Notes: a model not told the origin generated them from the letters alone. Positions 41,762-50,990 are shown, counted from the first letter of the stretch. The stretch is 64,000 bases of DNA from Caulobacter rhizosphaerae (GCF_010977555.1 NZ_CP048815.1:992001-1056000), one strand, 5' to 3'. Translations and numbers: made by a program.

Positions 41762-42223
41762 ATGTCGGTCTTCCACTTCGATCCCGAGAAGCGCTCGGTC
41801 ACCTTCGAGGGCGAGGCCGGGCTGGAGTTGCTGTACGACCTGCTGCTGCGCGCCAAGTTCGGCGACGGCTACGAGAAGCCGCTGCTGGTCAGCCCGTGGC
41901 TGGCCTCGCTGCTGCGCAAGCTGGACAAGGCCCTGCCCGACGACGGCCAGTGGTTCCCCGAACAGCCCGGCCGGCCGATCTTCGACGAGGACGACCTGCT
42001 GGCCATGGGCGACGCGGTGATCGAGGAGGGCCACACCGTCGGCTGGTGGACGATGACCGAGCCCGAAAAGCGCGCCTATCTGCGCGAGGTGATCGCCGCC
42101 CCGCACCCCCTGACCGACGCCGAGGTCGAGTTCATCGAGCGCGACATCGACGCGGCGGTCGAGCAGGCCAAGCAGTTAGTCGAGGCGATCAGCGAGCCCC
42201 TGGCCTTGCCGGGGCACGGCTGA
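41762..42223 (+). CDS. Conserved protein of unknown function (153 aa)
   Basis: The protein begins MSVFHFDPEKRSVTFEGEAGLELLYDLLLRAKF. It is acidic and helical in the middle (LLVSPWLASLLRKLDKALPDDGQWFPEQPG) and ends with a charged helix (EVEFIERDIDAAVEQAKQLVEAI). No domain known to me. The ATG at 41762 fits the local frame and follows GGAG. It is followed by the AraC-type regulator gene after 22 bases, so they may be co-transcribed. Confidence 0.75.
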   Translation: MSVFHFDPEKRSVTFEGEAGLELLYDLLLRAKFGDGYEKPLLVSPWLASLLRKLDKALPDDGQWFPEQPGRPIFDEDDLLAMGDAVIEEGHTVGWWTMTEPEKRAYLREVIAAPHPLTDAEVEFIERDIDAAVEQAKQLVEAISEPLALPGHG

Positions 42224-42245
42224 CGACAAGGAGGGGGCGGCGGCG

Positions 42246-42989
42246 ATGGATCACGGACTGAACGGCCGTCCCGTCCGGCTTTCCCTTCGCCGCTACGGCG
42301 CCGACGGCGACGCCCACGCCCATGACGACTTCGACCAGATCGTCCTGCCGCGCCGGGGCGTGCTGGAGATGGAGATCGACGGCCGCGGCGGCCGGGTCCA
42401 GGCCGGCCAGGCGGCCCTGGTGCGTTGCGGAACCCGCCACGCCTTCGCCGCCGACGGCGACAACCTGTTCGTCGTGGCCAATATCGGCGCGGACCTGATC
42501 GCCCCGTTCGAGACCCTGCGCGACCGCGCCTTCCTGCCGGTCAACGCCCCGGTGCGCGGCCTGCTGGACTTCGTCTGCGGCGACGCGGCGCGGCAGGTGG
42601 AGGACGAGGTGGCGGCGCTGTGGGCGCCGTTGCTGCTGCGGGCCCTGGCCGCTGGAGGCCCTGAGCCGGATCCGCGCCTGGCCCGCGCCGCCGCCCTGAT
42701 CGAGCGCGATTTCGCCCGGCCGCTTGGCGTCGGCGAGATGGCGGCCGAGGCGGGCATGAGCCAGAGCCGGTTCTTCGCCGGCTTCGCGGCGGCGTTCGGC
42801 CGCTCGCCGCACGCCCAGCTGGCGGACACCCGCCTGCGCGCGGCCCAGCGCCTGCTGTCCCAAACTCGCCTGTCGATCGCCGAGATCGCCGTGCGCACCG
42901 GCCATGCCGACCAGAGCGCCCTGACCCGGGCGATGAAGGCGCGGCTGGGCGTGACCCCGGCGAGATGGCGGCGGGGCGCGCGCGGCTGA
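42246..42989 (+). CDS. AraC-family transcriptional regulator
   Basis: The ATG follows AAGGAGGGGG closely. The 247-residue protein has an N-terminal cupin-like ligand domain (HDDFDQIVLPRRGVLEMEID, GQAALVRCGTRHAFAAD) and two C-terminal HTH motifs (VGEMAAEAGMSQSRFFAGFAAAFG and IAEIAVRTGHADQSALTRAMKARLGVTPARWR). It is beside a GST gene and an EamA exporter gene, which is a common setting for AraC regulators of amino acid or drug export. The target is unproven. Confidence 0.92.
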   Translation: MDHGLNGRPVRLSLRRYGADGDAHAHDDFDQIVLPRRGVLEMEIDGRGGRVQAGQAALVRCGTRHAFAADGDNLFVVANIGADLIAPFETLRDRAFLPVNAPVRGLLDFVCGDAARQVEDEVAALWAPLLLRALAAGGPEPDPRLARAAALIERDFARPLGVGEMAAEAGMSQSRFFAGFAAAFGRSPHAQLADTRLRAAQRLLSQTRLSIAEIAVRTGHADQSALTRAMKARLGVTPARWRRGARG

Positions 42990-43086
42990 TCTTTTTTTGG
43001 GAATTTTCGGACCCGATGTCGAAATCGCGCTCCCTGGCGCGACTTCTCCTCGAAGGCCCCGCGGGGGCCTCGTGACGAGGAGCTGG

Positions 43087-43752
43087 ATGATGATCACGAT
43101 CAGTGCTTTCCGCTGGGTGCCGCCTTTCGCCCAAGGCATCGTGCGCGACCTGCGGGTGCGTTGGGCCCTGGAGGAGGCCGGCATCCCGTACCGGACCCAT
43201 CTTCTGGAGCAGGGCGAGCAGGGGACCGCCGCCTATCGCCAGATGCAGCCGTTCGGCCAGGTGCCCTATCTGCAGGACGGCGACTTCGTGATGTTCGAGA
43301 GCGGCGCCATCGTGCTGCACATCGCCGACCGCTCGCCGGTTCTGGCGCCGTCCGACCCGCAGGCGCGGCTGCGGATGCACACCTGGCTGATCGCGGCGCT
43401 CAACTCGGTCGAGCCGGCCATTCAGAACCTGACCGCCATCGACCTGTTCCACGCCGACGAGGCCTGGGCCAAGGCGCGCCGGCCGGCGGCCGAGGCCTTC
43501 GCGATCTCGCGGCTGGAAAGCCTGGCCGCCTGGCTGGATGGCCGCGACTACCTGTCGGACGACCGGTTCACCGCCGCCGACCTGATGATGACCACGGTGC
43601 TGCGCTTCCCGCGCCAGACCGACCTGGTGACCTCCAACCCGGTGCTGGACGCCTATGTCCGCCGCTGCGAGGCGCGGCCGGCCTTCCAGCGGGCCCTGGC
43701 GGCGCAGATGGCCACCTACCAGGAAGCCGAGGCCGTCCAGGCGGTGGCCTGA
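43087..43752 (+). CDS. Glutathione S-transferase family protein
   Basis: The 221-residue protein (ATG 43087 or 43090) begins with the thioredoxin-like GST N-domain VPPFAQGIVRDLRVRWALEEAGIPYRTHLLE and FGQVPYLQDGDFVMFESGAIVLHIA, then a helical C-domain (WLIAALNSVEPAIQNL, RLESLAAWLDGRDYL, FTAADLMMTTVLR). The ligand-binding Ser/Tyr at the usual N-terminal position is not clear. Upstream GAGGAG suits either start. Substrate unknown. Confidence 0.9.
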   Translation: MMITISAFRWVPPFAQGIVRDLRVRWALEEAGIPYRTHLLEQGEQGTAAYRQMQPFGQVPYLQDGDFVMFESGAIVLHIADRSPVLAPSDPQARLRMHTWLIAALNSVEPAIQNLTAIDLFHADEAWAKARRPAAEAFAISRLESLAAWLDGRDYLSDDRFTAADLMMTTVLRFPRQTDLVTSNPVLDAYVRRCEARPAFQRALAAQMATYQEAEAVQAVA

Positions 43753-43770
43753 CCCGGCGGCGGTTGAAGG

Positions 43771-43816
43771 TCGCCATCCCGGACGGCGCGCGCCGCGCCA
43801 GCGTCCGGGATGGCGA
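43771..43816. repeat. Short inverted repeat
   Basis: TCGCCATCCCGGACG and CGTCCGGGATGGCGA, 15 bp perfect with a 16-base GC-rich loop. It may act as a terminator for the GST gene. Confidence 0.7.
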
Positions 43817-43928
43817 TCTTGGTTGGATCGACAATGGCGTTGTTCCGCCGGGTCCGTTCGAGAGTCCTGGCCCAACCTGCGGGAGCTTTCGCCAAGCCTC
43901 CCGCGCCGGGCTCTGCTAACCCGTTCGC

Positions 43929-44888
43929 ATGGATCACCGGCGGCGTCTTCTGATCGGACTTCTCTGCGGCCTCGTCGCGGGGGCCTTCTGGGGCGGGGTG
44001 TTCCTGGCGCCCAAGCTGCTGGCCGCCTTCACGCCGCTGCAGATGACCGCCGGGCGTTATCTCTGCTACGGCCTGGCCTCGGCGGCGCTCCTGGTCCCCG
44101 GCGCGCGGGGCGTGCTGGGGCGCCTGACCCTGGCCGACTGGCGGGACCTGGCGGGCCTGAGCCTGCTGGGCAACATCGTCTACTATGTGGGCCTGGCCGT
44201 GTCGGTGCAGATCGCCGGCGTCGCCCCGGCCTCGCTGATCATTGGGCTGCTGCCGGTGACCATCACCCTGGTGGGGGCCCAAAAAAACGAAAAAGGGCCC
44301 GGGGAGGGCGTGGCCCTGCGCCGGCTGGCCGCGCCGCTGCTGCTGGTGGCCGCGGGCGTGGCCTGCATCAATATCGCCGCCTTCCAGACCGCCCGCGAGG
44401 TCGGCGTCGGGCGGCTGGTCGTGGGCCTGCTGGCGGCGGTCGGGGCGCTGGCGGTGTGGACCGCCTACGCCGTCTGGAACGCCCGCCGGCTGGCCGCCAC
44501 CCCGCGCTTCAACAGCCATGAATGGTCGCTGCTGACCGGCGTGGTCACCGGCCTGCTGTCGCTGCTGCTGGTGATCCCCGCCTTCCTGGGCGGCGTTTCG
44601 CACGCGGCGACGGGCTGGACCCTGTTCTGGGGCGTCAGCCTGGCCGTGGCGCTGGGAGCCTCGGTGATCGGCAACGGCCTGTGGAACGCCGCCAGCCGCC
44701 TGCTGCCGCTCAGCCTGTCGGGCCAGCTGATCGTCTTCGAGACCCTGTTCGCCCTGCTGTACGGCTTCCTGCACGAGGCCCGCTGGCCGCTGCCGCTGGA
44801 GGCGGCCGCCATCGTCCTGATACTCGCCGGGGTGCTGTGGTCGGTGCACCTGCACCGGCCGGCCGCCGAAGCCCATCCCGCAGAGTAG
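43929..44888 (+). CDS. EamA/DMT-type membrane transporter
   Basis: The 319-residue protein has ten hydrophobic segments in two EamA repeats (GLLCGLVAGAFWGGVFLAPKLLAAF, AVALGASVIGNGLWNAASRLLPLSLSGQLIVFETLFALLYGF). EamA proteins export amino acids, nucleosides or drugs. A short charged loop (QKNEKGPGEG) divides the halves. It is preceded by the GST and AraC genes. Substrate unknown. Confidence 0.9.
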   Translation: MDHRRRLLIGLLCGLVAGAFWGGVFLAPKLLAAFTPLQMTAGRYLCYGLASAALLVPGARGVLGRLTLADWRDLAGLSLLGNIVYYVGLAVSVQIAGVAPASLIIGLLPVTITLVGAQKNEKGPGEGVALRRLAAPLLLVAAGVACINIAAFQTAREVGVGRLVVGLLAAVGALAVWTAYAVWNARRLAATPRFNSHEWSLLTGVVTGLLSLLLVIPAFLGGVSHAATGWTLFWGVSLAVALGASVIGNGLWNAASRLLPLSLSGQLIVFETLFALLYGFLHEARWPLPLEAAAIVLILAGVLWSVHLHRPAAEAHPAE

Positions 44889-44891
44889 GGG

Positions 44892-45003
44892 GCGTGCGTC
44901 CTTCGAGGCTCGGCTGCGCCTCGCACCTCAGGATGAGGAATTCAGAGCAGCAAAGCTCCTCATCCTGAGGCGCCCGCGCAGCGGGCCTCGAAGGACGCAC
45001 GGC
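44892..45003. repeat. Long inverted repeat, CGTCCTTCGAGG family
   Basis: GTGCGTCCTTCGAGGC and its reverse complement with CCTCATCCTGAGG inside. Third copy of this family in the window. Confidence 0.85.
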
Positions 45004-45130
45004 CGTCCCCCAAACATGACCGCAACCTGAACATCGCCGTTCAGATCGGGTTCAAGGCGAGAATGCGACAAAGGTTCCAACAGCGCCGCACCGGACTTCT
45101 TCCGGCCTGACGCTCTCGAGGAGCTACGCC

Positions 45131-45601
45131 ATGAAGACCTTTGGTCAGTTCACCAAGATCGCCGTCGCCGCGGCCGTGACCGGCGCCCTGGTCCTGCCCG
45201 CCTCGGCCGCCTTCGCCGGCGACCGCAACAACAAGACCGAGCGCGCCATCCTGGGCGCCGTGATCGGCGGCATCGCCGGCGCGGCCCTGTCGGACGGCGA
45301 CAAGGGCGGCATCGCCATCGGCGCCGTCGCCGGAGCCGCCCTGGGCGCCTCGACGGGTCACAACGACCGCTATGACCGCGACCACCGCTATTCCAGCGGC
45401 TATCGCGACAGCCGCTACGGCTACGGGTCCAGCTACAACAGCGGCTACGGCTACAACGGCGGCTATGGCCGGTCGAGCTACGACAACGGCTACGGCCGCT
45501 CGGGCTACGACGGCCGCGACCGCCGCGGCGACCGCTACAACACCGGCTACCGCCATGACGGCGGCCAGTACGGAAACGGCTATTACGGCCAGCGCCGCTA
45601 A
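45131..45601 (+). CDS. Exported glycine-zipper protein with Tyr/Gly-rich tail
   Basis: The 156-residue protein has a signal peptide (about 1-30, AFA-G) and a glycine zipper (ILGAVIGGIAGAALSDGDKGGIAIGAVAGAALGAS), then 80 residues of GY, SY, DR and RY repeats (SGYRDSRYGYGSSYNSGYGYNGGYGR). It resembles the proteins at 35780 and 36232, so this locus encodes three related envelope proteins. A terminator follows at 45639. Confidence 0.85.
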   Translation: MKTFGQFTKIAVAAAVTGALVLPASAAFAGDRNNKTERAILGAVIGGIAGAALSDGDKGGIAIGAVAGAALGASTGHNDRYDRDHRYSSGYRDSRYGYGSSYNSGYGYNGGYGRSSYDNGYGRSGYDGRDRRGDRYNTGYRHDGGQYGNGYYGQRR

Positions 45602-45638
45602 AGGCCTCCCTCAACGGCCTTCGGGCCGAGGGTGATCC

Positions 45639-45670
45639 GGCGCCGTCCCCTCGGGGGCGGCGCCTTTTTC
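45639..45670 (+). terminator. Rho-independent terminator after the glycine-zipper gene
   Basis: GGCGCCGTCCCC/TCGG/GGGGCGGCGCC stem followed by TTTTT. Confidence 0.85.
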
Positions 45671-45818
45671 GTGCGCCAACCACGATTTGAGCGCCCGCGG
45701 TCACTGTGCGGCGCGCGAAATCTGCTATAGCCCGGCTAAGGGCGATGCGGCTTCTTAACCTTCGACGCGTTCTGTCGGGATCAGCCGTATCGGACCATTG
45801 GGGAGTGCGCGCTTAGAC

Positions 45819-48083
45819 ATGGCGGCGTCCGGGATCGCTGTTCGGGGACCACGCAGCCTGCTTCGGCAGATTCGCGAGGCCATGGCCGGAGGCGGGCCCG
45901 CCCAGGCCAAGCTCGACATGGTGGTGCGCACCATCGCCATCTCGATGGTGGCCGAGGTCTGCTCGATCTATCTGCGCCGCGCCTCGGGCGACCTGGAGCT
46001 GTTCGCCACCGAGGGCCTGTCGCGCGACGCCGTCCACGTCACCCGGCTGAAGCCCGGCGAGGGCCTGGTCGGCGAGACCATGCGCCTGGGCCGGCCGCTG
46101 AACCTGTCGGACGCCGCCAGCCATCCGTCGTTCTCGTATCGCCCGGAAACCGGCGAAGACCCCTACCACGCCTTCCTGGCCGTGCCGCTGCTGCGCGGCG
46201 GCCGCACGATCGGCGTGCTGGTCGTCCAGAACCGCACCGAGCGGGTCTATGACGAGGAAGAGGTCGAGGACCTGCAGATCATCGCCATGGTGCTGGCCGA
46301 GATGGTCAGCGCCGGCGAGCTGCTGGGCCTCACCGAGCTCAAGGACGTCGAGATCGCGCCGCACAAGCCCGAGCGGCTGAAGGGCGCGCGCTTCGCCGAG
46401 GGGCTGGCCTACGGCGTGGCCGTGCTGCACGAGCAGCCGGTGGCCCCCGAGCAGCTGCTGTCCGACGACGCCCTGGCCGAGGAGGCCCGGCTGAAATGGG
46501 CCATCGAGGCGCTGCAGACCCAAATCGACGAGATGCTGGAAGGCCAGCACGGCCTGGTCGGCGCCTCGTACGAGGTGCTTGAGACCTATCGGATGTTCGC
46601 CCACGACCGGGGCTGGAACCGGTCGCTGCAGGAGGCCGTGCGCTCGGGCCTGACCGCCGAGGCCGCCGTTGAACGTGTGAGGTCGGAGCATCGCGCCCGC
46701 CTGGGCCAGGCCCGCGACCCCTATCTGCGCGAGCGGCTGCACGACCTGGAGGACCTGAACGACCGGCTGCTGCGCCACCTGGCGGGCAATGTCCACGCCG
46801 TGCGGGTGCTGCCCGAGGACGCGATCCTGATCGCCCGGAACCTGGGTCCGGCCGACCTGCTGGAATACGACCGCACCAAGCTCAAGGGCATCCTGCTGGA
46901 AGAAGGCTCGGCCGCCAGCCACGCCGGCATCGTGGCCCGGGCGCTGGACATCCCGTGCGTGGGCCGCCTGGCCGGCTTGCGCGACCGGGTCAGCGAGGGC
47001 GACCCGGTGGTGGTCGACGCCGAGACCGCCGAGGCCTGGCTGCGGCCGCGCGCCGACGTGATCAAGTCGCTGCGGGCCCGGATGGAGGTCCGCGCCCAGC
47101 GCAAGGCCGAGTTCGCCCGGATCCGCGACACGCCGGCCGTCACCAAGGACGGCGACAAGATCACCCTGCTGATGAACGCCGGCCTGGCCGTCGACCTGGA
47201 CATCCTGGGCGAGACCGGGGCCGAGGGCATCGGCCTGTTCCGCACCGAGTTCCAGTTCATGGTCGCCGAGGAAATGCCCCGGCTGGAGGCCCAGACGGCG
47301 CTCTACGAGAAGGTGCTGGAGGCCGCCAACGGCATGCCAGTGACCTTCCGCACCCTCGACCTGGGCGGCGACAAGCTGCTGCCGTACATGGAGCTGGAGC
47401 GCGAGGACAATCCGGCCCTGGGCTGGCGCGCGGTGCGGATGGGCCTGGACCGTCCGGCCCTGCTGCGCATGCAGATCCGCGCCCTGATCAAGGCCGCGCG
47501 GGGGCGGGAGCTGCGGATCATGTTCCCGCTGGTGGCCAATGTGGACGAGTTCCGCGCCGCGCGCGCCTTCGTCGACCAGGAGGTCGCCTGGGCGCTGAAG
47601 CGCGGCCGGCCCGAGCCGGCCCGCCTGGACGTCGGGGCGATGATCGAGGCGCCCTCGCTGCTGTGGCATCTGGACGCACTGTTGCCGATGACCGACTTCG
47701 TTTCGGTCGGCACCAACGACCTGATGCAGTATTTGTTCGCCGCCGATCGGGGCAATCCAAGGGTTTCGGACCGCTACGACCCCCTGTCGCCGGCGGCGCT
47801 GCGGGCGCTGAAGACCATCCAGCAGGCCTGCGCCGACACCGGGACGGCGGTCTCGGTCTGCGGCGAGATGGCGGGGCGTCCGCTCGAGGCTTTCGCCTTG
47901 CTGGCCTTGGGTTTCGACCGCCTGTCGATGCCGCCGGCGGGGATCGGGCCGGTCAAGCAGATGGTGCTGTCGTGCGATCGCGAGGCCGCCCGGCGCAATG
48001 TCGAGGCCCTGCTGAAGACCTCGGCCGGATCGCTCCGTGGCGAGATCGAAACCCTGGCCCGCAAGCTTTACGTCGCCGTCTAG
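45819..48083 (+). CDS. ptsP: Phosphoenolpyruvate-protein phosphotransferase, nitrogen PTS (PtsP, EI-Ntr)
   Basis: The 754-residue protein has an N-terminal GAF domain (about 20-150: GGPAQAKLDMVVRTIAISMVAEVCSIYLR), then the EI part with phosphorylated His368 in ASHAGIVARAL, the PEP-binding GTNDLMQYLFAADRGNP and the catalytic Cys in VCGEMAG. It starts the nitrogen phosphotransferase cascade (PtsP, HPr, IIA-Ntr), which controls carbon storage, stringent response and cell cycle in Caulobacter. The ATG at 45819 is chosen over a TTG at 45798. It lies between envelope genes and the RodZ-like gene. Confidence 0.94.
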   Translation: MAASGIAVRGPRSLLRQIREAMAGGGPAQAKLDMVVRTIAISMVAEVCSIYLRRASGDLELFATEGLSRDAVHVTRLKPGEGLVGETMRLGRPLNLSDAASHPSFSYRPETGEDPYHAFLAVPLLRGGRTIGVLVVQNRTERVYDEEEVEDLQIIAMVLAEMVSAGELLGLTELKDVEIAPHKPERLKGARFAEGLAYGVAVLHEQPVAPEQLLSDDALAEEARLKWAIEALQTQIDEMLEGQHGLVGASYEVLETYRMFAHDRGWNRSLQEAVRSGLTAEAAVERVRSEHRARLGQARDPYLRERLHDLEDLNDRLLRHLAGNVHAVRVLPEDAILIARNLGPADLLEYDRTKLKGILLEEGSAASHAGIVARALDIPCVGRLAGLRDRVSEGDPVVVDAETAEAWLRPRADVIKSLRARMEVRAQRKAEFARIRDTPAVTKDGDKITLLMNAGLAVDLDILGETGAEGIGLFRTEFQFMVAEEMPRLEAQTALYEKVLEAANGMPVTFRTLDLGGDKLLPYMELEREDNPALGWRAVRMGLDRPALLRMQIRALIKAARGRELRIMFPLVANVDEFRAARAFVDQEVAWALKRGRPEPARLDVGAMIEAPSLLWHLDALLPMTDFVSVGTNDLMQYLFAADRGNPRVSDRYDPLSPAALRALKTIQQACADTGTAVSVCGEMAGRPLEAFALLALGFDRLSMPPAGIGPVKQMVLSCDREAARRNVEALLKTSAGSLRGEIETLARKLYVAV

Positions 48084-48252
48084 ACACGGCGCAGGTTAAC
48101 CAAGCGCGGCTTTATAGTTTATTGAATCCCGCGACTTACTTTGATATCGACCATAAAGTATTAACATTTCCCGGTCAGTGTGGCCGGGATAGCGCGTCGA
48201 AGTCGTCTCCCTGGCGGGACGAACGTCTCCGGCGACGCGATTTTGGGGTTTC

Positions 48253-49350
48253 ATGGCAGCCATGCCGCTGGATACGGGCAGGGTTTCGCACTTGCAGCTG
48301 GTCGCCGACGGCGAGGGCGAGAACGCGCCGATGGCCGCCCAACAACCTTCCGTCGACCACGGCGCCGACATCGGCTCGGCCCTGCGCGCCGCCCGTGCGT
48401 TCCGCGGCCTGACTCTGCAGGACGTCGCCGACGCCACCCGCATCCGTCAGAGCTATATCGAGGCGCTGGAAGCCCTGCGCCTGGACGAGCTGCCCTCGCG
48501 CCCGTTCACGATCGGCTATGTGAAGTCCTACGCCAAGGTCCTGGGCCTGGACGGCGACGCCGCCGTGGCCCGCTTCAAGCTGGACGCGCCCGAAGACAGC
48601 GAGCCGCTGCGCGCCCCGGTCGGCGTGCGCCACGAGCGCGATCCGCGCCTGGGCCTGATCCTGGCGCTGGGCGTGCTGGTCGTGGCCGCCATCGTGCTGT
48701 GGAACGTCGCCCAGCGGGCCATCGCCAAGGACACGCCGCCGGCCCTGGTGGCCCCGGCCCAGGCGACCGCCGCCGTCGCCGCCCCAGGTGCGGTGGCGAT
48801 GGGCGGCGGTGGCGGTGGCGGTGGTGACGGGACGGTGCCGCTGGGCGCGCCCCTGCCGGCCCCCGTCGAGTCGACCACGCCGGAGCCCTACAAGACCCCC
48901 GGCCTCGAGGACGCCGCGGCCAACGGCGGTTCGGCCGACGCCGTCAGCGCCGCCTCCAAGGCCCGCGCGGCCGAAGCGGCCAAGGCCGGCCCGGACCCCG
49001 GCCCGGTGCTCAATGTTGGCGCGCCGTTCCGGGCCAAGGGGGCGGTCTACGGCGCGGCCCAGGCCGAGGCCTCGGGCCTGATCCTGCAGGCCCGCAAGCC
49101 CGGTTCGCTGACCGTGCACGACGCGGCGGGCGCGATCTACTTCACCCGCTGGATGGCGGCCGGCGAGGCCTTCCGCGCCCCGCGCAACGCCGGCCTGGTC
49201 GCCGAGGTCTCCGACCCGTCGGTCTTCGAGGTCTATAACGGCGGCGTCCTGACCAGCCGCATGCCGAGCGCCACCGCGGCCCTGGGCAAGCTGACGGTCG
49301 CCCCCGCCGCGCCCGTCGCCGCGCCGCCGCCGGCCAAGCCGCAGGGCTGA
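48253..49350 (+). CDS. RodZ-like HTH membrane protein with DUF4115
   Basis: The 365-residue protein has an N-terminal HTH (about 45-110: IGSALRAARAFRGLTLQDVADATRIRQSYIEALEALRLDELPSRPFTIGYVKSYAKVLGLD), a transmembrane helix (about 137-156, LGLILALGVLVVAAIVLWNV), a Pro/Gly/Ala linker and a C-terminal DUF4115 part (SGLILQARKPGSLTVHDAAG). RodZ links MreB to the elongasome and is next to ispG in E. coli and others. Here an island sits between them. The upstream gap (48084-48252) has an AT-rich promoter region. Confidence 0.9.
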   Translation: MAAMPLDTGRVSHLQLVADGEGENAPMAAQQPSVDHGADIGSALRAARAFRGLTLQDVADATRIRQSYIEALEALRLDELPSRPFTIGYVKSYAKVLGLDGDAAVARFKLDAPEDSEPLRAPVGVRHERDPRLGLILALGVLVVAAIVLWNVAQRAIAKDTPPALVAPAQATAAVAAPGAVAMGGGGGGGGDGTVPLGAPLPAPVESTTPEPYKTPGLEDAAANGGSADAVSAASKARAAEAAKAGPDPGPVLNVGAPFRAKGAVYGAAQAEASGLILQARKPGSLTVHDAAGAIYFTRWMAAGEAFRAPRNAGLVAEVSDPSVFEVYNGGVLTSRMPSATAALGKLTVAPAAPVAAPPPAKPQG

Positions 49351-49352
49351 TC

Positions 49353-50003
49353 TCAGGCGGTGCGTTCGGCGTAGCTCTCGACGTAGTCGAAAACCCGTTT
49401 GTACAGACGGCGCGCGCCTGGCGCCCCGAGGCGCTTTTCCAAGAGGGCATGGGCGTAGTCGCGCTTGCCGCAGACGAGCGCCGCCGCGATGACCCGGACG
49501 AGCTGGGGGCGGGCGTGTGTCAACCGGCCATCATCGCGCGCCTGCGCCGCCACCATGTCCTCGGGCGTCGCATAGACGTCCAGGAGCGGCATCGTCCATC
49601 GATCCAGGAACGCGCGCACCTGTTCGACGGCGGCGGGAAGGTCTTGCAGCCGATAGACGTACCAGCGGCCCGGGTCGGCCTTCTCCGCGGTGAAATGGAT
49701 CCCCTGCCGGGTTCTGGCTTCCGAATAGCCGGCCAGTTCACCCGTCGCTCCGCCCACCATGTCCTCCAGGACGGCGTCGACGGCGGGGATTTGCACCTCC
49801 ATCCTGGGATATAGGGCCGCAAGGGCCACGGGATCTTCCTTCGGGCGAACGTCGAAGGTGAGATCGATGATCTGCGTCGAGCCGGCGATGACGCGCTTGT
49901 AGATCAGGCTGTTCTTTCCCCGGCGAAAGCCGTGGTCGGACATGTAGGCGTCGAGGTCCTTCTCCACGGCGGACAGCAGGCCGGCCTTGATGTCCTTCCT
50001 CAT
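49353..50003 (-). CDS. DUF4304-like protein, probable immunity protein
   Basis: The 216-residue protein begins MRKDIKAGLLSAVEKDLDAYMSDHGFRRGKNSLIYKRV and resembles the DUF4304 pattern in its first half (IDLTFDVRPKED, YPRMEVQIPAVDAVLEDM). The second half is helical. Its first six codons and the preceding 24 bases match the start of a small frame at 52311, next to another SMI1/KNR4 immunity gene, so it belongs to the toxin island's immunity set. Stop is 3 bases from the end of the rodZ-like gene. Partner toxin unknown. Confidence 0.65.
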   Translation of the reverse strand: MRKDIKAGLLSAVEKDLDAYMSDHGFRRGKNSLIYKRVIAGSTQIIDLTFDVRPKEDPVALAALYPRMEVQIPAVDAVLEDMVGGATGELAGYSEARTRQGIHFTAEKADPGRWYVYRLQDLPAAVEQVRAFLDRWTMPLLDVYATPEDMVAAQARDDGRLTHARPQLVRVIAAALVCGKRDYAHALLEKRLGAPGARRLYKRVFDYVESYAERTA

Positions 50004-50027
50004 TTCTGGGGCCTCGGGAAAGATCTT

Positions 50028-50123
50028 TCAGGCGAATAGATTTATCCGCTTCTCGATGAATTCAAGAAAATCATCGGCATAGGTCTCGCCGGTCGCCAGC
50101 CCCAGCACAGGATACTCGTTTCC
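50028..50123 (-). pseudogene. Fragment of an SMI1/KNR4 immunity gene, C-terminal 31 codons
   Basis: Read on the minus strand it encodes GNEYPVLGLATGETYADDFLEF and IEKRINLFA, nearly the same as the last 31 residues of the immunity protein at 52332-52784 (GNEYPVLSLATGEKYADNFLEF). It has no start and begins abruptly next to the stop of the upstream immunity gene. It is a leftover of a duplicated cassette. Confidence 0.85.
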
Positions 50124-50138
50124 CGGTCCAGGCCAGGA

Positions 50139-50675
50139 TCAGGCGCGCCAGGAGATCGACGCGGCGCTGACATCTTCGGCGAGATAGGCCTGCAGGTAGG
50201 CCGCCAGGTCGTGATAGCGGGACTCGCCGTTGGCGTCGTAGACCCACAGTTCCGGTTCGTCTTCGAAGTCCAGCCAGAGCAGGTAGATCCGCTCGTTGCT
50301 GTATTCGCTTCCGGCGAAAAGCGACAATCGTTCGGGGCGGAACAAGGTGGACGCGTCGTTGGACCAGCCTTCCGCGCTGGCGGCTTGCATCTGCTTGACG
50401 CCTTCGATGAAGGGATCGGTTCCGTTGTCCGACCACAGAGCTTCCATGTCGGCCGTGGAGAGCCAATGACCGTGGCTGGCCGTCGTCCATCGGCCAAGGA
50501 GCTGGAAACGCTCCTCCAGCATGGGACTGCTCGGCCTGAAAACGCCCGGCGCAAGCGTGGGGATTCCGTGACTGAGGGGCGTCGGCGGCCACATCTTCGG
50601 GCGCAAGGCCTGTTCGGCGGTCTCCCAATACTTCGCCGTCTGCGCGAACGCCGCTTCGATCAGGGTCTTGATCAT
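50139..50675 (-). CDS. SMI1/KNR4-like immunity protein of the deleted orphan tip
   Basis: From the ATG at 50675 (good GGAG; a GTG at 50684 is also possible) the product is 178 residues, with YLLWLDFEDEPELWVYDANGESRYHDLAAYLQAYL near the end, much like SMI1/KNR4 proteins, a common immunity superfamily. The preceding 12 bases upstream is the end of a toxin tail (stop at 50687), so it was the immunity gene to a toxin now largely deleted. It may still protect against that toxin from other strains. Confidence 0.7.
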   Translation of the reverse strand: MIKTLIEAAFAQTAKYWETAEQALRPKMWPPTPLSHGIPTLAPGVFRPSSPMLEERFQLLGRWTTASHGHWLSTADMEALWSDNGTDPFIEGVKQMQAASAEGWSNDASTLFRPERLSLFAGSEYSNERIYLLWLDFEDEPELWVYDANGESRYHDLAAYLQAYLAEDVSAASISWRA

Positions 50676-50686
50676 GCGCTCCACCC

Positions 50687-50902
50687 TTAAAACAAAGTGA
50701 CGCCATTATAGGTCGTCCCAAACGGCACGGCTTGAGTGGCGCCGCCGACATACCCGTTGACCACGCCATTCAACGGTTTTATCGGCCCGCCGTCGCGCCC
50801 CCCGGGCCGACGTCCGGCTTCGTCCGCCGCGCCAGGGCCAGCGGGCGGAAGCTGCCTGGCTCGTGCAGGTACAGCGTGGCCAGCGGATCGGCGGCCGCGC
50901 CG
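50687..50902 (-). pseudogene. Deleted orphan Rhs tip: Rhs fragment and toxin tail out of frame
   Basis: Bases 50902-50822 match the rhs gene (AADPLATLYLHEPGSFRPLALARR). After that the frame ends in TAA. In another frame the sequence ends with KPLNGVVNGYVGGATQAVPF and GTTYNGVTLF then TAA (50689-50687), which looks like the last part of a toxin domain, directly before its immunity gene. The middle of the tip and toxin is missing. Confidence 0.75.
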
Positions 50903-50932
50903 TGATCGCCTAGGTTACTGAAGTCGGTATGA
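50903..50932. repeat. Boundary sequence of orphan tip 2
   Basis: Just upstream of the rhs-homologous part the sequence TGATCGCCTAGGTT, then AAGTCGGTAT, matches 52168-52195 at the same point of the other orphan tip. The break from rhs homology is at the same base in both. Confidence 0.8.
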
Positions 50933-50990
50933 GGTAGTCTGCAAATAAATAAAATATGCTGTACGCGAAAAGGTGTGTATTTTTGCGTGT

